This document shows, in pieces, positions 1 through 6,847 of a stretch of 10,648 nt of DNA. The stretch lies in contig CAYWTX010000429.1 of assembly GCA_964461295.1 (NCBI GenBank), forward strand, positions 1 through 10,648, read 5' to 3'. The notes beneath the pieces are model-generated. The model did no database searches and was not told the DNA's origin. It was given only the letters and a program-made list of their open reading frames with translations. The stretch's first letter is position 1, and each line of letters starts with the position of its first letter. The stretch comes from CAYWTX01 sp964461295 (GTDB taxonomy: Bacteria; Planctomycetota; Phycisphaerae; SM23-33). The position numbers and the translations under genes are program-made.

Positions 1-554
1 GGTCGGCGGCGGGAGGCGATGTCCTCTACTGGCTGTACACCCCGTACCCCGAAGAGTGTGGAAGCTGGAAGTCCCAAGCCGACGTGGCGACCGACCCCGC
101 GCTGGCGCAGCACAGGCCCTTCTACGATGAACTGAAGGGGCTGAACTACGTGCAGAGGGGTGAGCGGCTGAAGAAGAAAGCCTTCGAGAACATGGTTCGT
201 CATCCCGGGCGGATGGTTGCCAACGTCGCGGCCAACGTCGGGCGGCTTTGGCTGAACTTCCCCTTCTCACACAAGAGCCAGAGCCCCCGCAATCTCCCGT
301 ACCTCGTGCCCGGCAGCATGCTGCTGGGGGCGGTTGTGCTTTCGCTGTACCCGCTGATCAAGCGGCGCGCCATGCTGCCGGCGTGCATCCTCCATGCCTG
401 TGCCGTTGCGGTCCTGTACATCGCCGGGCACTCGCTGGTGACCGCGACGGCGCGTTCGCTGTGCACGATCCTGCCGGTGGTGTTCATCGTGCTCGCCTAT
501 GTCGCGACGAACCTGGTGCAGTTGCGGCCCGCCGATAGAGCACCAGTGGGATGA
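1..554 (+). CDS. C-terminal part of a multi-pass membrane glycosyltransferase-like protein (GT39/ArnT-like), 5' end outside window
   Basis: The reading frame is open from the left edge and stops with TGA at 552-554, so only about 184 C-terminal residues are visible. A GTG at 84 could be mistaken for a start, but the frame continues upstream as plausible coding sequence. After a soluble stretch rich in Tyr, Trp and charged residues comes an amphipathic segment (HPGRMVANVAANVGRLWLNF), then three hydrophobic helices separated by short basic loops, the last following an Arg and containing ILPVV. A loop-helix region followed by a closing group of membrane helices with an Arg-then-Pro pattern is typical of the C-terminus of integral membrane glycosyltransferases that use lipid-linked sugars (dolichyl-phosphate-mannose mannosyltransferase/ArnT class). 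The catalytic acidic residues of that class lie near the N-terminus and are not in the window, so the family call is an inference. Another polytopic membrane enzyme is possible. Confidence 0.6.
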   Translation, partial: SAAGGDVLYWLYTPYPEECGSWKSQADVATDPALAQHRPFYDELKGLNYVQRGERLKKKAFENMVRHPGRMVANVAANVGRLWLNFPFSHKSQSPRNLPYLVPGSMLLGAVVLSLYPLIKRRAMLPACILHACAVAVLYIAGHSLVTATARSLCTILPVVFIVLAYVATNLVQLRPADRAPVG

Positions 555-733
555 GCCGAAATCCGGCATGTTTCAACGTTGGCCAGTGGTTGGGTAACAC
601 TTCGCTCCCAGCCCCCGGTGGGCGACGGAAAGCACCCCAACGCGAAGAGTGTCGCCCTCATCTGAACCAGGCCGGAATCCAGATCGATTGCGGGCATCAC
701 ACGCATCCGGACCCTATGGACAAGGCACTGGCC

Positions 734-1013
734 GCACCTTAGCTCGACTTTTGCCAATGCGCCATAAGTGTTTCTGTGGTAATAAGTTACAACATGACAT
801 TTACCAGTTGCGCCTGGGCGGTTAAATCTTTGTTACAGAATGAGTTATGAATTTCGGTTCGCCTAGAATGGCAGAAGTCGAGCTTAGGGTCCGTCACGAA
901 ACAACCTGAGCAAGCCAGTCTTGGTGGCACAGCTTTCCAAGCTGTGCAGCACAGGTCGGAGACCTGTGCCACCTGGGAAACGTGAACAAGTTATTTCGTG
1001 ACGGCACCTTAGC
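734..1013. repeat. Interlocking inverted-repeat block bounded by a 10-bp direct repeat
   Basis: The 10-mer gcaccttagc occurs at 734-743 and again at 1004-1013. Between the copies, 741-756 (agctcgacttttgcca) is an inverted match to 869-884 with one mismatch; allowing a second mismatch the arms extend to 737-756 and 869-888. Immediately after, 891-901 (ccgtcacgaaa) is a perfect inverted match to 994-1004. With three mismatches this second pair extends to 882-901 and 994-1013, so the middle arm (869-901) can pair with either outer arm. The inner 757-868 part is AT-rich and non-coding. The arrangement resembles a small non-autonomous mobile element or two such elements side by side. No transposase is present, so mobility is inference. 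Confidence 0.6.
923..973. repeat. Cloverleaf-like nested palindrome
   Basis: An outer stem ggtggcac (923-930) pairs with gtgccacc (966-973). Inside lie two further hairpins that compete with part of it: cacagctt (928-935) with aagctgtg (939-946) around a TCC loop, and gcacaggtc (949-957) with gacctgtgc (961-969) around GGA. All stems are perfect. The whole sits inside the larger inverted repeat 891-901/994-1004. Two perfect hairpins in tandem within an outer stem is the form of REP/BIME-type extragenic palindromes that are moved by REP-associated tyrosine transposases. Assigning it to such a family needs copies elsewhere in the genome. Confidence 0.6.
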
Positions 1014-1118
1014 CGAAGGTTGACCGGACACCAGCGGCTGCAAGCCGATCGCCGATGGCGTCGCCGACCGTTCCCTGGACGCGGGCGACCTGCCGCAACC
1101 GGCAAAAGGCGTGAGCCG

Positions 1119-2336
1119 CTACGCCGTTTGCTCCCAGATGCGGGCCAGGGCCAGCAGCGGATTGTGGCCGAGGTAGGCGGGGCAGGGCGCGTTGAACCGC
1201 GTCCACGGCTTGCGGCCGAGCAGGCGCGGATCGCCGCCGAACGGGCAGTAGAACTCCCACACCGTGCCCGTGATCGCGAAGACGTCGGCGGTGGCGTCCA
1301 TGGCTGCCTCGGCGATGGCCCGCGCGGCGTCGGGACGCCCGGCGGCGAGGCAGCCGCGAACGGCCCAGAGCGTCATGCTGTTCCAGGCGGGCCCGCGCCA
1401 CATGCGAAGCTCGAATTTCTCGTCGTTCAAGGCAACGGTGGCCATCGGATGACACGTGAGGAACCGTCGCGGATTCAGCAGGTTCTCGTCGATGACCCGC
1501 GCGGCCTGCTCCGCCGTCGCGGCGCCGACCACCAGCGGCCACATGCCTTCGAATGCCATGCGCCGCCGGTCCGGGCGGCCGACGGTCCAGGAGTCGTGAA
1601 AGAAGCCGGTCTCGTCGTCAAACAGCTCGCACGTGATGAGACGGCGGAGTTCGGCCAGGCCGTCAAGCCACGGCGCCGGATCCTCTCCCAGCGTCTCCGA
1701 CCAGTCGGCCGCCTTGCCGTACATCGCCAACACCTGCGACGTCGTGTCGACGCACGCCAACGGCTCCGGAGGCAGCGTGTCGAATCGCACGCCGTGGTCG
1801 ATGCCGCTCTCCCAGCTTCGCGTGACGATGTCAAGGCAGTAGAAGCCGCCGTCCCGGCACGAGCGATTCGCCTCGAACCAGCCGATCTGCCGCACCAGGG
1901 CGCCCAGCGCCTCGCCCAGAAACTCCCGGTCGCCGGTCAGGGCGAAGTAGTCGCCGGCCGCGAAGACCCATAGCGGGGGATGCGTGCTGTCGGGGTGGCA
2001 GTGCAACTGGCCCTGGCGAAGCAGGAGCAGCGCCGGCAGGTTCCCCGCCGGCTGCTGCGTGCTCAGCAGGTTGCGGAGTTGGTCTCGCGTGTGCTCCGGC
2101 TGGACGGGCAGCGTGTCGAGAATCTGGTGCGTGATGTCGATGTGCCCGAAGGCGGGGCCGTAGCAGTAACCCGGGCCGATCTCCTCCCACGGCAGATGCA
2201 AGGGCGGCACGGGCGGGCGGACGCTGCGCTGGTGCAGGCCGGCCAGATGCTCAAGCATGGGCCGCCATCGCGGCTTACCCAGACGCCGCGCCTCGGCGTG
2301 CAGTGCGGAGAAGTCAGGACGATCGTGCGTCGCCAT
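1119..2336 (-). CDS. Trehalase/GH63-like (alpha/alpha)6-barrel glycoside hydrolase
   Basis: This 405-residue protein has no signal peptide or membrane helix and is probably cytoplasmic. It has the sequence marks of the MGH1/GH63/trehalase group of inverting glycosidases: WESGID at residues 175-180, where the Asp (D180) matches the general acid of the group; MWRGPAWNSMTLW at 312-324, matching the WRGP-W substrate-binding block; and WEFY at 360-363 followed by PFGG, where E361 matches the position of the general base. The length fits a single catalytic domain like bacterial mannosylglycerate or glucosylglycerate hydrolases, shorter than YgjK-type GH63 enzymes. The substrate cannot be read from the sequence; glucosylglycerate, mannosylglycerate or trehalose-like compatible solutes are reasonable guesses. 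The ATG at 2336 is preferred because upstream in-frame sequence is arginine-rich and low in coding character. No clear Shine-Dalgarno sequence precedes it. It stands alone and converges with the gene to its left. Confidence 0.75.
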   Translation of the reverse strand: MATHDRPDFSALHAEARRLGKPRWRPMLEHLAGLHQRSVRPPVPPLHLPWEEIGPGYCYGPAFGHIDITHQILDTLPVQPEHTRDQLRNLLSTQQPAGNLPALLLLRQGQLHCHPDSTHPPLWVFAAGDYFALTGDREFLGEALGALVRQIGWFEANRSCRDGGFYCLDIVTRSWESGIDHGVRFDTLPPEPLACVDTTSQVLAMYGKAADWSETLGEDPAPWLDGLAELRRLITCELFDDETGFFHDSWTVGRPDRRRMAFEGMWPLVVGAATAEQAARVIDENLLNPRRFLTCHPMATVALNDEKFELRMWRGPAWNSMTLWAVRGCLAAGRPDAARAIAEAAMDATADVFAITGTVWEFYCPFGGDPRLLGRKPWTRFNAPCPAYLGHNPLLALARIWEQTA

Positions 2337-2921
2337 GCGGACAGTATGGTGGAGGAGGCCTGGCTTTGCCAGCGCGGCCCTGAGCCGCAACAACACGGCG
2401 TTCACCCGGCGCCGCCCGGGCGAGGAAGGCCAGCGGCGCCCGGTCCCCGCAGACTTCCTTCGCCTCCGGCGTGCCCATCCGCTCGCCACTCCGCAATCGC
2501 CTCGCCGTCCCCCGGCAGCAACCGATGCGGGTCGCGTCCGAGCCTTGGCTCATCCGGTTCCTCGGTGCGCAGCCGTTGTCCCGTGCCCGGCAATCTGCGT
2601 AGACTGCACAAGCTGGGCAACTCTTCGCCGGCGCGACGCCATAGGCCCGAAAAGGAGGCGTGTGTACAGAGCTTGTCGATCCAGTTGGCACAGGGCTCGC
2701 GCCGTCGAGGTCCGTGAGGGTGTCCTGTCCGCAAGTCCCTGTTTCTCGTTCCTGGAAGGGCCGTTTCGGGTGAACCGACAAGCCCTGTACGGATGGCTTA
2801 CGGCAACTTCCCGCGGTTCTCGCCGGCCGATCGACGGTGAAGCGACGGATAACGCGGAATCTGCTTGCAGAAGCGGGGATTCGGGTTGAGGATATCCGTC
2901 TACGGAGCAGCAGAGGCGCCC
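2337..2921. other. Intergenic region between divergent genes, no convincing gene
   Basis: This 585-base gap separates the divergently read glycosidase and Rrf2 genes, so both promoters should lie here. Several long open frames cross it on both strands, as expected in GC-rich DNA, but they are Arg/Pro/Gly-rich and resemble no family I know. An isolated AAAGGAGG lies at 2651-2658, only 1-3 bases before possible GTG starts, which is too close for a normal ribosome binding site. I see no clear -35/-10 pair and no strong palindromic operator. Confidence 0.55.
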
Positions 2922-3359
2922 ATGCAGATAACGATGTCAGCAGATTACGCTCTTCGAGCGGTCATCGACCTGGCCGACAACTCCGATGGGCGATTGGTCG
3001 CCGCGGGCGAGATCGCCAGTCGGCAGGACATTCCCCTTTCGTACGCTGTCAAGGTGCTCCAGGCGCTGGCCAGGGCCGGCATCGTCGTCTGCCAGGCCGG
3101 GCGCAAGGGCGGCGTGCGCCTGCTGCGGAACGCCGACGAGTTGAGCGTGCTGGATGTCGTCGAAGCCGTGGACGGGCCGCTTGCGTTGAACCGATGTCTG
3201 CTTCGGCCTCGAACCTGCCCCCGCGACCGCGATTGTCCGGTCCACTTGTTCTGGGCGGATGTGCAGGATTCGGTGAAATCGCAGATGGGCAAGATGAAGG
3301 TCGCGCAATTCGTGAGGAAACTGCGAGCGAAGCGTGAACTACGGCGCGCCAAGCCATGA
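2922..3359 (+). CDS. Rrf2-family transcriptional regulator with a three-cysteine cluster motif
   Basis: The 145-residue product has the Rrf2 layout. It begins MQITMSADYALRAVIDLA, the typical first helix; it has a winged helix-turn-helix around residues 25-70, with the recognition segment ending LQALARAGIV and the wing GRKGGVRLLRN; and an acidic dimerisation helix (SVLDVVEAVDGP) follows. Three cysteines at 92, 99 and 105 (Cys-x6-Cys-x5-Cys) sit where IscR, NsrR and related proteins bind a [2Fe-2S] or [4Fe-4S] cluster, so it probably senses iron-sulfur status, nitric oxide or redox state. The tail after residue 120 is Lys/Arg-rich and longer than needed for the fold. The ATG at 2922 fits the family start; a start 57 bases upstream (TTG at 2865) would add an unrelated leader. 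No isc, suf or nitric-oxide gene is adjacent, so its targets cannot be inferred locally. Confidence 0.9.
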   Translation: MQITMSADYALRAVIDLADNSDGRLVAAGEIASRQDIPLSYAVKVLQALARAGIVVCQAGRKGGVRLLRNADELSVLDVVEAVDGPLALNRCLLRPRTCPRDRDCPVHLFWADVQDSVKSQMGKMKVAQFVRKLRAKRELRRAKP

Positions 3360-3597
3360 CGCCGCCTTGACGCCCGGTTCAGAAGCCGGCTTCTTGCCGG
3401 AGGCCCATCGGAAATCCGAAGAAGCGGATGCGAGAATCCCGCATGCCCGGCCCCGTGGCGAGCCCGGGCGGGTCGCCGTCGGGGCTTGGCCGCCCCTACG
3501 GCAGAGCCGAAGGGCTTGCGTCGGGGCGGGCGAAGCGGGTACCATCGATGGACTTGGAGGGGGTGCCGGAAAAGTTGGGTTGTGCCTGAAAAAACGT
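3360..3597. other. Intergenic region with small GC-rich hairpins
   Basis: No gene is seen. A small hairpin ccggc-ttctt-gccgg lies at 3386-3400, starting inside the perfect palindrome gaagccggcttc (3382-3393). A larger one at 3475-3502 pairs gccgtcggggc with gcccctacggc with one mismatch around ttggcc. Neither is followed by a T run, so they are not clear intrinsic terminators. Either could end transcription of the Rrf2 gene weakly or be a dispersed repeat. Confidence 0.5.
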
Positions 3598-3625
3598 TTG
3601 ACACGGAATCTGCATGGTTTATACT
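3598..3625 (+). promoter_or_regulatory. Near-consensus housekeeping sigma promoter for the trnT-tuf operon
   Basis: TTGACA at 3598-3603 is a perfect -35 box. TATACT at 3620-3625 is a five-of-six -10 box, and the spacer is 16 bases. The expected transcription start is near 3632, about 70 bases before the tRNA. The spacer is AT-richer than the surroundings. It is the only strong sigma70-type promoter I find in the window, fitting a gene such as tuf that needs very high expression. Confidence 0.85.
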
Positions 3626-3702
3626 CTACGACCTTGTTTCTCGCGACGGTGTTGGTGCATCCATGCCCAGGGCTCTTGGGCTAGGCAGTGCGGGCGTAGG
3701 GT
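3626..3702 (+). promoter_or_regulatory. 5' leader of tRNA-Thr with a possible processing stem
   Basis: ctacg (3626-3630) can pair with cgtag (3695-3699), closing a leader structure just before the tRNA. Inside it gccca (3665-3669) pairs with tgggc (3677-3681). Such a structure could position precursor processing of the tRNA 5' end. The stems are short and the assignment is tentative. Confidence 0.3.
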
Positions 3703-3774
<72 letters not shown>

Positions 3775-3981
3775 TTGTCTGGTCTGGGGGGCTGGCTCGA
3801 TGGGCCGGGCTGGGCGGGGGGCGGCAGAGCGTCCGGCGAATGCCGCCCGATATGCATCGGCCGGAGAACGGCTCGGCCGGCGAGCGAAGGGAAGGCCGGC
3901 GCGGGCGGTTTGCCCGTCCGTGGCGGGCAAGCGAAGAGGAATCCTGGAAGAAAGTTCAGCAGCTACTAAGGAGCGCGACGA
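3775..3981 (+). promoter_or_regulatory. Spacer and 5' leader of tuf
   Basis: This 207-base spacer is very G-rich after the tRNA and has no gene. A hairpin ttgcccg (3910-3916)/cgggcaa (3924-3930) lies about 50 bases before the start codon. The 10-mer ttcagcagct, identical to the last ten bases of the tRNA gene (3765-3774), recurs at 3955-3964 just before the ribosome binding site AAGGAG (3968-3973). Confidence 0.45.
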
Positions 3982-5193
<1,212 letters not shown>

Positions 5194-5199
5194 GGGCCG

Positions 5200-5367
5200 A
5201 TGGCGAAGAGCAAGGCACGAGAGTACGTGTGGATGCAGTGCAGCGAGTGCGACGGGCTGAACTATCGCACGAACGTCCGCACGTTGGGCGGTGTGCCCAA
5301 GCTGGCGCTCAAGAAGTACTGCCCCAACGAGCGGAAGCACACGGGCCACAAGCTGAAGCGGAAGTAG
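5200..5367 (+). CDS. rpmG: Large ribosomal subunit protein bL33
   Basis: A 55-residue basic protein starts at ATG 5200, six bases after the tuf stop; GGAG at 5187-5190 and the overlapping taaggg supply the ribosome binding site. The family pattern is clear: YVWMQCSECDGLNYRT, then LALKKYCPNERKHTGHK. Zinc-binding L33 proteins carry two CxxC pairs. Here the first pair is intact (C14, C17), but the second is half lost: C41 is present while the partner position is Glu44 (CPNE). The gene order tuf-rpmG-trnW-secE-nusG is common in bacteria and supports the call. It binds 23S rRNA near the E site. Confidence 0.95.
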   Translation: MAKSKAREYVWMQCSECDGLNYRTNVRTLGGVPKLALKKYCPNERKHTGHKLKRK

Positions 5368-5424
5368 GTTCGTAGTGGCTCCGTAAGGCGTTTTATAGAA
5401 TGCTCTTACGGGCACGCTACGAAC
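5368..5424 (+). repeat. Near-complete 57-nt palindrome between rpmG and tRNA-Trp
   Basis: gttcgtag (5368-5375) pairs with ctacgaac (5417-5424) and ccgtaag (5381-5387) with cttacgg (5405-5411). Only a small internal loop separates the two stems, and a weaker inner stem (gcgtt/aatgc) closes an apex containing ttatag. The palindrome begins directly after the rpmG stop codon and ends four bases before the tRNA. There is no T run, so it is not an ordinary terminator. It could be a double-strand-specific cleavage site separating mRNA from tRNA, or a dispersed palindromic repeat that landed here. Confidence 0.7.
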
Positions 5425-5428
5425 ACAT

Positions 5429-5501
<73 letters not shown>

Positions 5502-5682
5502 ATGCCGGTACGTATGTCCGGGCGGTGGGAGCCCGGCTCTGCCGGGCGCTGCAAAGGGCCGCACGATGCGGCCGACGTGGCTCGGAAACTGCGTGGCAAG
5601 GGACGCCGGCGGAATCCGGAGATCGGGCCCCGGCGGATGGCTCGTCGGGGCAACCAGCAGGACCGGACGGCGCTCCCATCGG
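5502..5682 (+). promoter_or_regulatory. Structured spacer between tRNA-Trp and secE
   Basis: No gene is evident, but the transcript would fold strongly. gcccggc (5531-5537) pairs with gccgggc (5541-5547) around TCT, and ggccgca (5557-5563) pairs with tgcggcc (5567-5573) around CGA; both stems are perfect with three-base loops. A further pairing, cgccgg (5604-5609) with ccggcg (5629-5634), is possible. Hairpins in series before a terminator and a start codon are typical of a cis-regulatory leader. I cannot match it to a known riboswitch or ribosomal-protein leader. Confidence 0.5.
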
Positions 5683-5721
5683 GCGGCTGGCCCGAGGCAG
5701 TCTCCGCAGCCGCTTTTTTTT
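5683..5721 (+). terminator. Intrinsic terminator or attenuator upstream of secE
   Basis: The stem gcggctg (5683-5689)/cagccgc (5707-5713) encloses a loop with its own gag/ctc pairing and is followed at once by eight T residues (5714-5721). This is the standard Rho-independent form and the best terminator in the window. It lies only 32 bases before the secE start, so either secE has a promoter I cannot see or read-through is regulated. Confidence 0.8.
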
Positions 5722-5753
5722 GTCCCCTCGTCGGGACATCAAGAGGAAGAGGC

Positions 5754-6146
5754 GTGAGCTTTTTTGAGATCTACAAGCGTGGGCAGGGCCGATACCTGCG
5801 GATCGCCACGTTCGCTGCCGTGGAGACGGTGGGCCTGGGCGGCTCGTTAGCGCTGAGCGCCAAGCTGGAAGCGTACGCGCCGATCTACATCGCGTACGGC
5901 CTGCCGGTGCTGCTGTTGGGCGCCCTGACGGTGTTCATGTTCTGGATGGTCAACCGGCCGAAGTCGGCGGACTTCCTGATCGCCACCGAGGGCGAGATGA
6001 AGAAGGTGTCGTGGTCCAGCCGCAAGGAAATCGTCGGCTCCACGAAGGTCGTGATTGTCGCGACGTTCATTTTGGCGGCGATTCTGTACGCCGTGGACGT
6101 CATGTTCGCGGTGCTCTCCAGGAAACTGGGACTCATGGGCGGGTAG
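5754..6146 (+). CDS. secE: Preprotein translocase subunit SecE
   Basis: SecE clamps the SecY channel of the protein export machinery. The 130-residue protein starts at GTG 5754 after a purine-rich GAGGAAGAGG site. The C-terminal third is the conserved core: an amphipathic segment FLIATEGEMKKVSWSSRKE (residues 74-92) followed by a membrane helix at about 97-121. Two additional hydrophobic helices precede it (about 14-34 and 43-66), so it has three predicted helices, as in E. coli SecE, rather than the single helix of many bacteria. The frame is open far upstream, but that sequence overlaps the terminator and tRNA and is not part of the gene. nusG follows closely, the usual pairing. Confidence 0.93.
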   Translation: MSFFEIYKRGQGRYLRIATFAAVETVGLGGSLALSAKLEAYAPIYIAYGLPVLLLGALTVFMFWMVNRPKSADFLIATEGEMKKVSWSSRKEIVGSTKVVIVATFILAAILYAVDVMFAVLSRKLGLMGG

Positions 6147-6171
6147 AGCGGAAATGACGGGAACGCAGGCG

Positions 6172-6723
6172 ATGGCAAAGCACTGGTACGTACTTCGAGT
6201 GGCCTCCAACAAAGAGGACGGAGTCCGGGAAGCCCTCGAGCGCAAGGTGAAGATCGAGGGCCTGGAAGAGAAGATCGGCCGCATCCTGGTTCCGACGGAG
6301 CGGCGGCCGTCGCCGCGCGGGCGAGGCGACAAGAAGTACGTCGAGCGGAAGATGTATCCGGGGTACGTCTTCATCGAGATGGAGTTGGAGGACGATGGTC
6401 GCATCGGCGAGGAAGCGTGGTTCCTGATCCGCGAGACGACGGGCGTGGGCGACTTCATCGGCGCGGGCGGCAAGCCGACGCCGATGGCGCAGGCGGACGT
6501 GGACAAGATGCTGGTGCAGGTGGAGAAGGCCCAGGAGGGCGCTCCGCTCTCGGTGGACTTCGCCAAGGGCGATGCGGTGAAGATCAAGGAAGGCGCCTTC
6601 GAGAACTTCGAAGGCCAGGTCGACGAAGTTCTGCCCGAGAAGGGCCTCATCCGCGTGGTGGTGACCATCTTCGGCCGGGCGACGCCGGTGGAACTGGAAT
6701 ACTGGCAGGTGGAGAAGGCGTGA
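6172..6723 (+). CDS. nusG: Transcription termination/antitermination factor NusG
   Basis: NusG binds RNA polymerase through its N-terminal NGN domain and contacts Rho or ribosomal protein S10 through its KOW domain. From ATG 6172 the protein has 183 residues. HWYVLRVASNKEDGVREAL (4-22) opens the NGN domain and RKMYPGYVFIEM (59-70) is its central strand. The KOW domain covers about 131-183, with FAKGDAVKIKEGAFENFEG and FGRATPVELEYWQVE. A basic insert (RRPSPRGRGDKK, 44-55) precedes the central strand. An alternative ATG at 6154 would add six residues; MAKHWYVLRV looks like the conserved start, and neither site has a strong Shine-Dalgarno sequence. It lies 25 bases after secE. Confidence 0.95.
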   Translation: MAKHWYVLRVASNKEDGVREALERKVKIEGLEEKIGRILVPTERRPSPRGRGDKKYVERKMYPGYVFIEMELEDDGRIGEEAWFLIRETTGVGDFIGAGGKPTPMAQADVDKMLVQVEKAQEGAPLSVDFAKGDAVKIKEGAFENFEGQVDEVLPEKGLIRVVVTIFGRATPVELEYWQVEKA

Positions 6724-6726
6724 GGG

Positions 6727-6768
6727 CGTTGCCGATTGCGGATTGCCAATTGCGCAATGCGGATTGAA
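6727..6768 (+). repeat. Heptameric tandem repeat, consensus RATTGCG, upstream of rplK
   Basis: Five consecutive seven-base units, gattgcg, gattgcc, aattgcg, caatgcg and gattgaa, fill 6734-6768; a weaker unit (cgttgcc) precedes them at 6727-6733. They begin only three bases after the nusG stop. No open frame uses them. Part of the array, attgcgcaat, is itself a palindrome. Confidence 0.7.
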
Positions 6769-6791
6769 GAGGAGATCGCGACGGTCTGTAC

Positions 6792-6847
6792 CGCTGGAAG
6801 CCGGAGGCTGGTAGCTGAAAGCTGAAGGCTGAGAGTTGAAAGCTGAG
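6792..6847 (+). repeat. Second heptameric tandem repeat, consensus RGCTGRA, immediately before rplK
   Basis: Eight consecutive seven-base units run from 6792 to 6847; the best are two perfect agctgaa copies at 6813-6826, with variants such as cgctgga, agccgga, ggctgag and agttgaa. The array ends four bases before the rplK ATG and occupies the place where a Shine-Dalgarno sequence would lie. The nearest strong Shine-Dalgarno-like site, AAGAGGAG, is at 6767-6774, at the upstream edge of this array and about 77 bases from the start codon. Confidence 0.75.

Larger units (their letters stand above)
555..1118. other. Intergenic region without a gene, holding a palindromic repeat block
   Basis: No convincing coding sequence lies here. 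Positions 555-733 show nothing I can name. Positions 741-884 are clearly more AT-rich than the surroundings and are bounded by inverted repeats. Positions 891-1004 are a nested palindrome. Positions 1014-1118 lie between this block and the stop codon of the minus-strand glycosidase gene and contain no T-tracted terminator. The two flanking genes converge here, so the region needs no promoter for either of them. Confidence 0.7.

Noticed and set aside
551..742. Small plus-strand frame of 63 codons after the membrane protein
   Set aside because: No ribosome binding site, no hydrophobic or domain pattern, and overlap with the previous stop codon only by chance frame.
1020..1973. 317-codon open frame on the plus strand opposite the glycosidase gene
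   Set aside because: Arg/Ala/Gly-rich antisense shadow; the minus strand has clear glycosidase motifs across the same span.
2651..2664. Strong AAAGGAGG followed by GTG codons, suggesting a small gene
   Set aside because: The spacing is only 1-3 bases, and the frames (37 or 75 residues) look non-coding.
2257..2889. Overlapping long frames on both strands between the glycosidase and Rrf2 genes (plus 2257-2889, minus 2314-2781 and 2402-2734)
   Set aside because: Low-complexity Arg/Pro/Gly/Cys composition, no recognisable motif and no start with a usable ribosome binding site.
3386..3502. Hairpins after the Rrf2 gene as intrinsic terminators
   Set aside because: No T tract follows either stem; kept only as part of the intergenic description.
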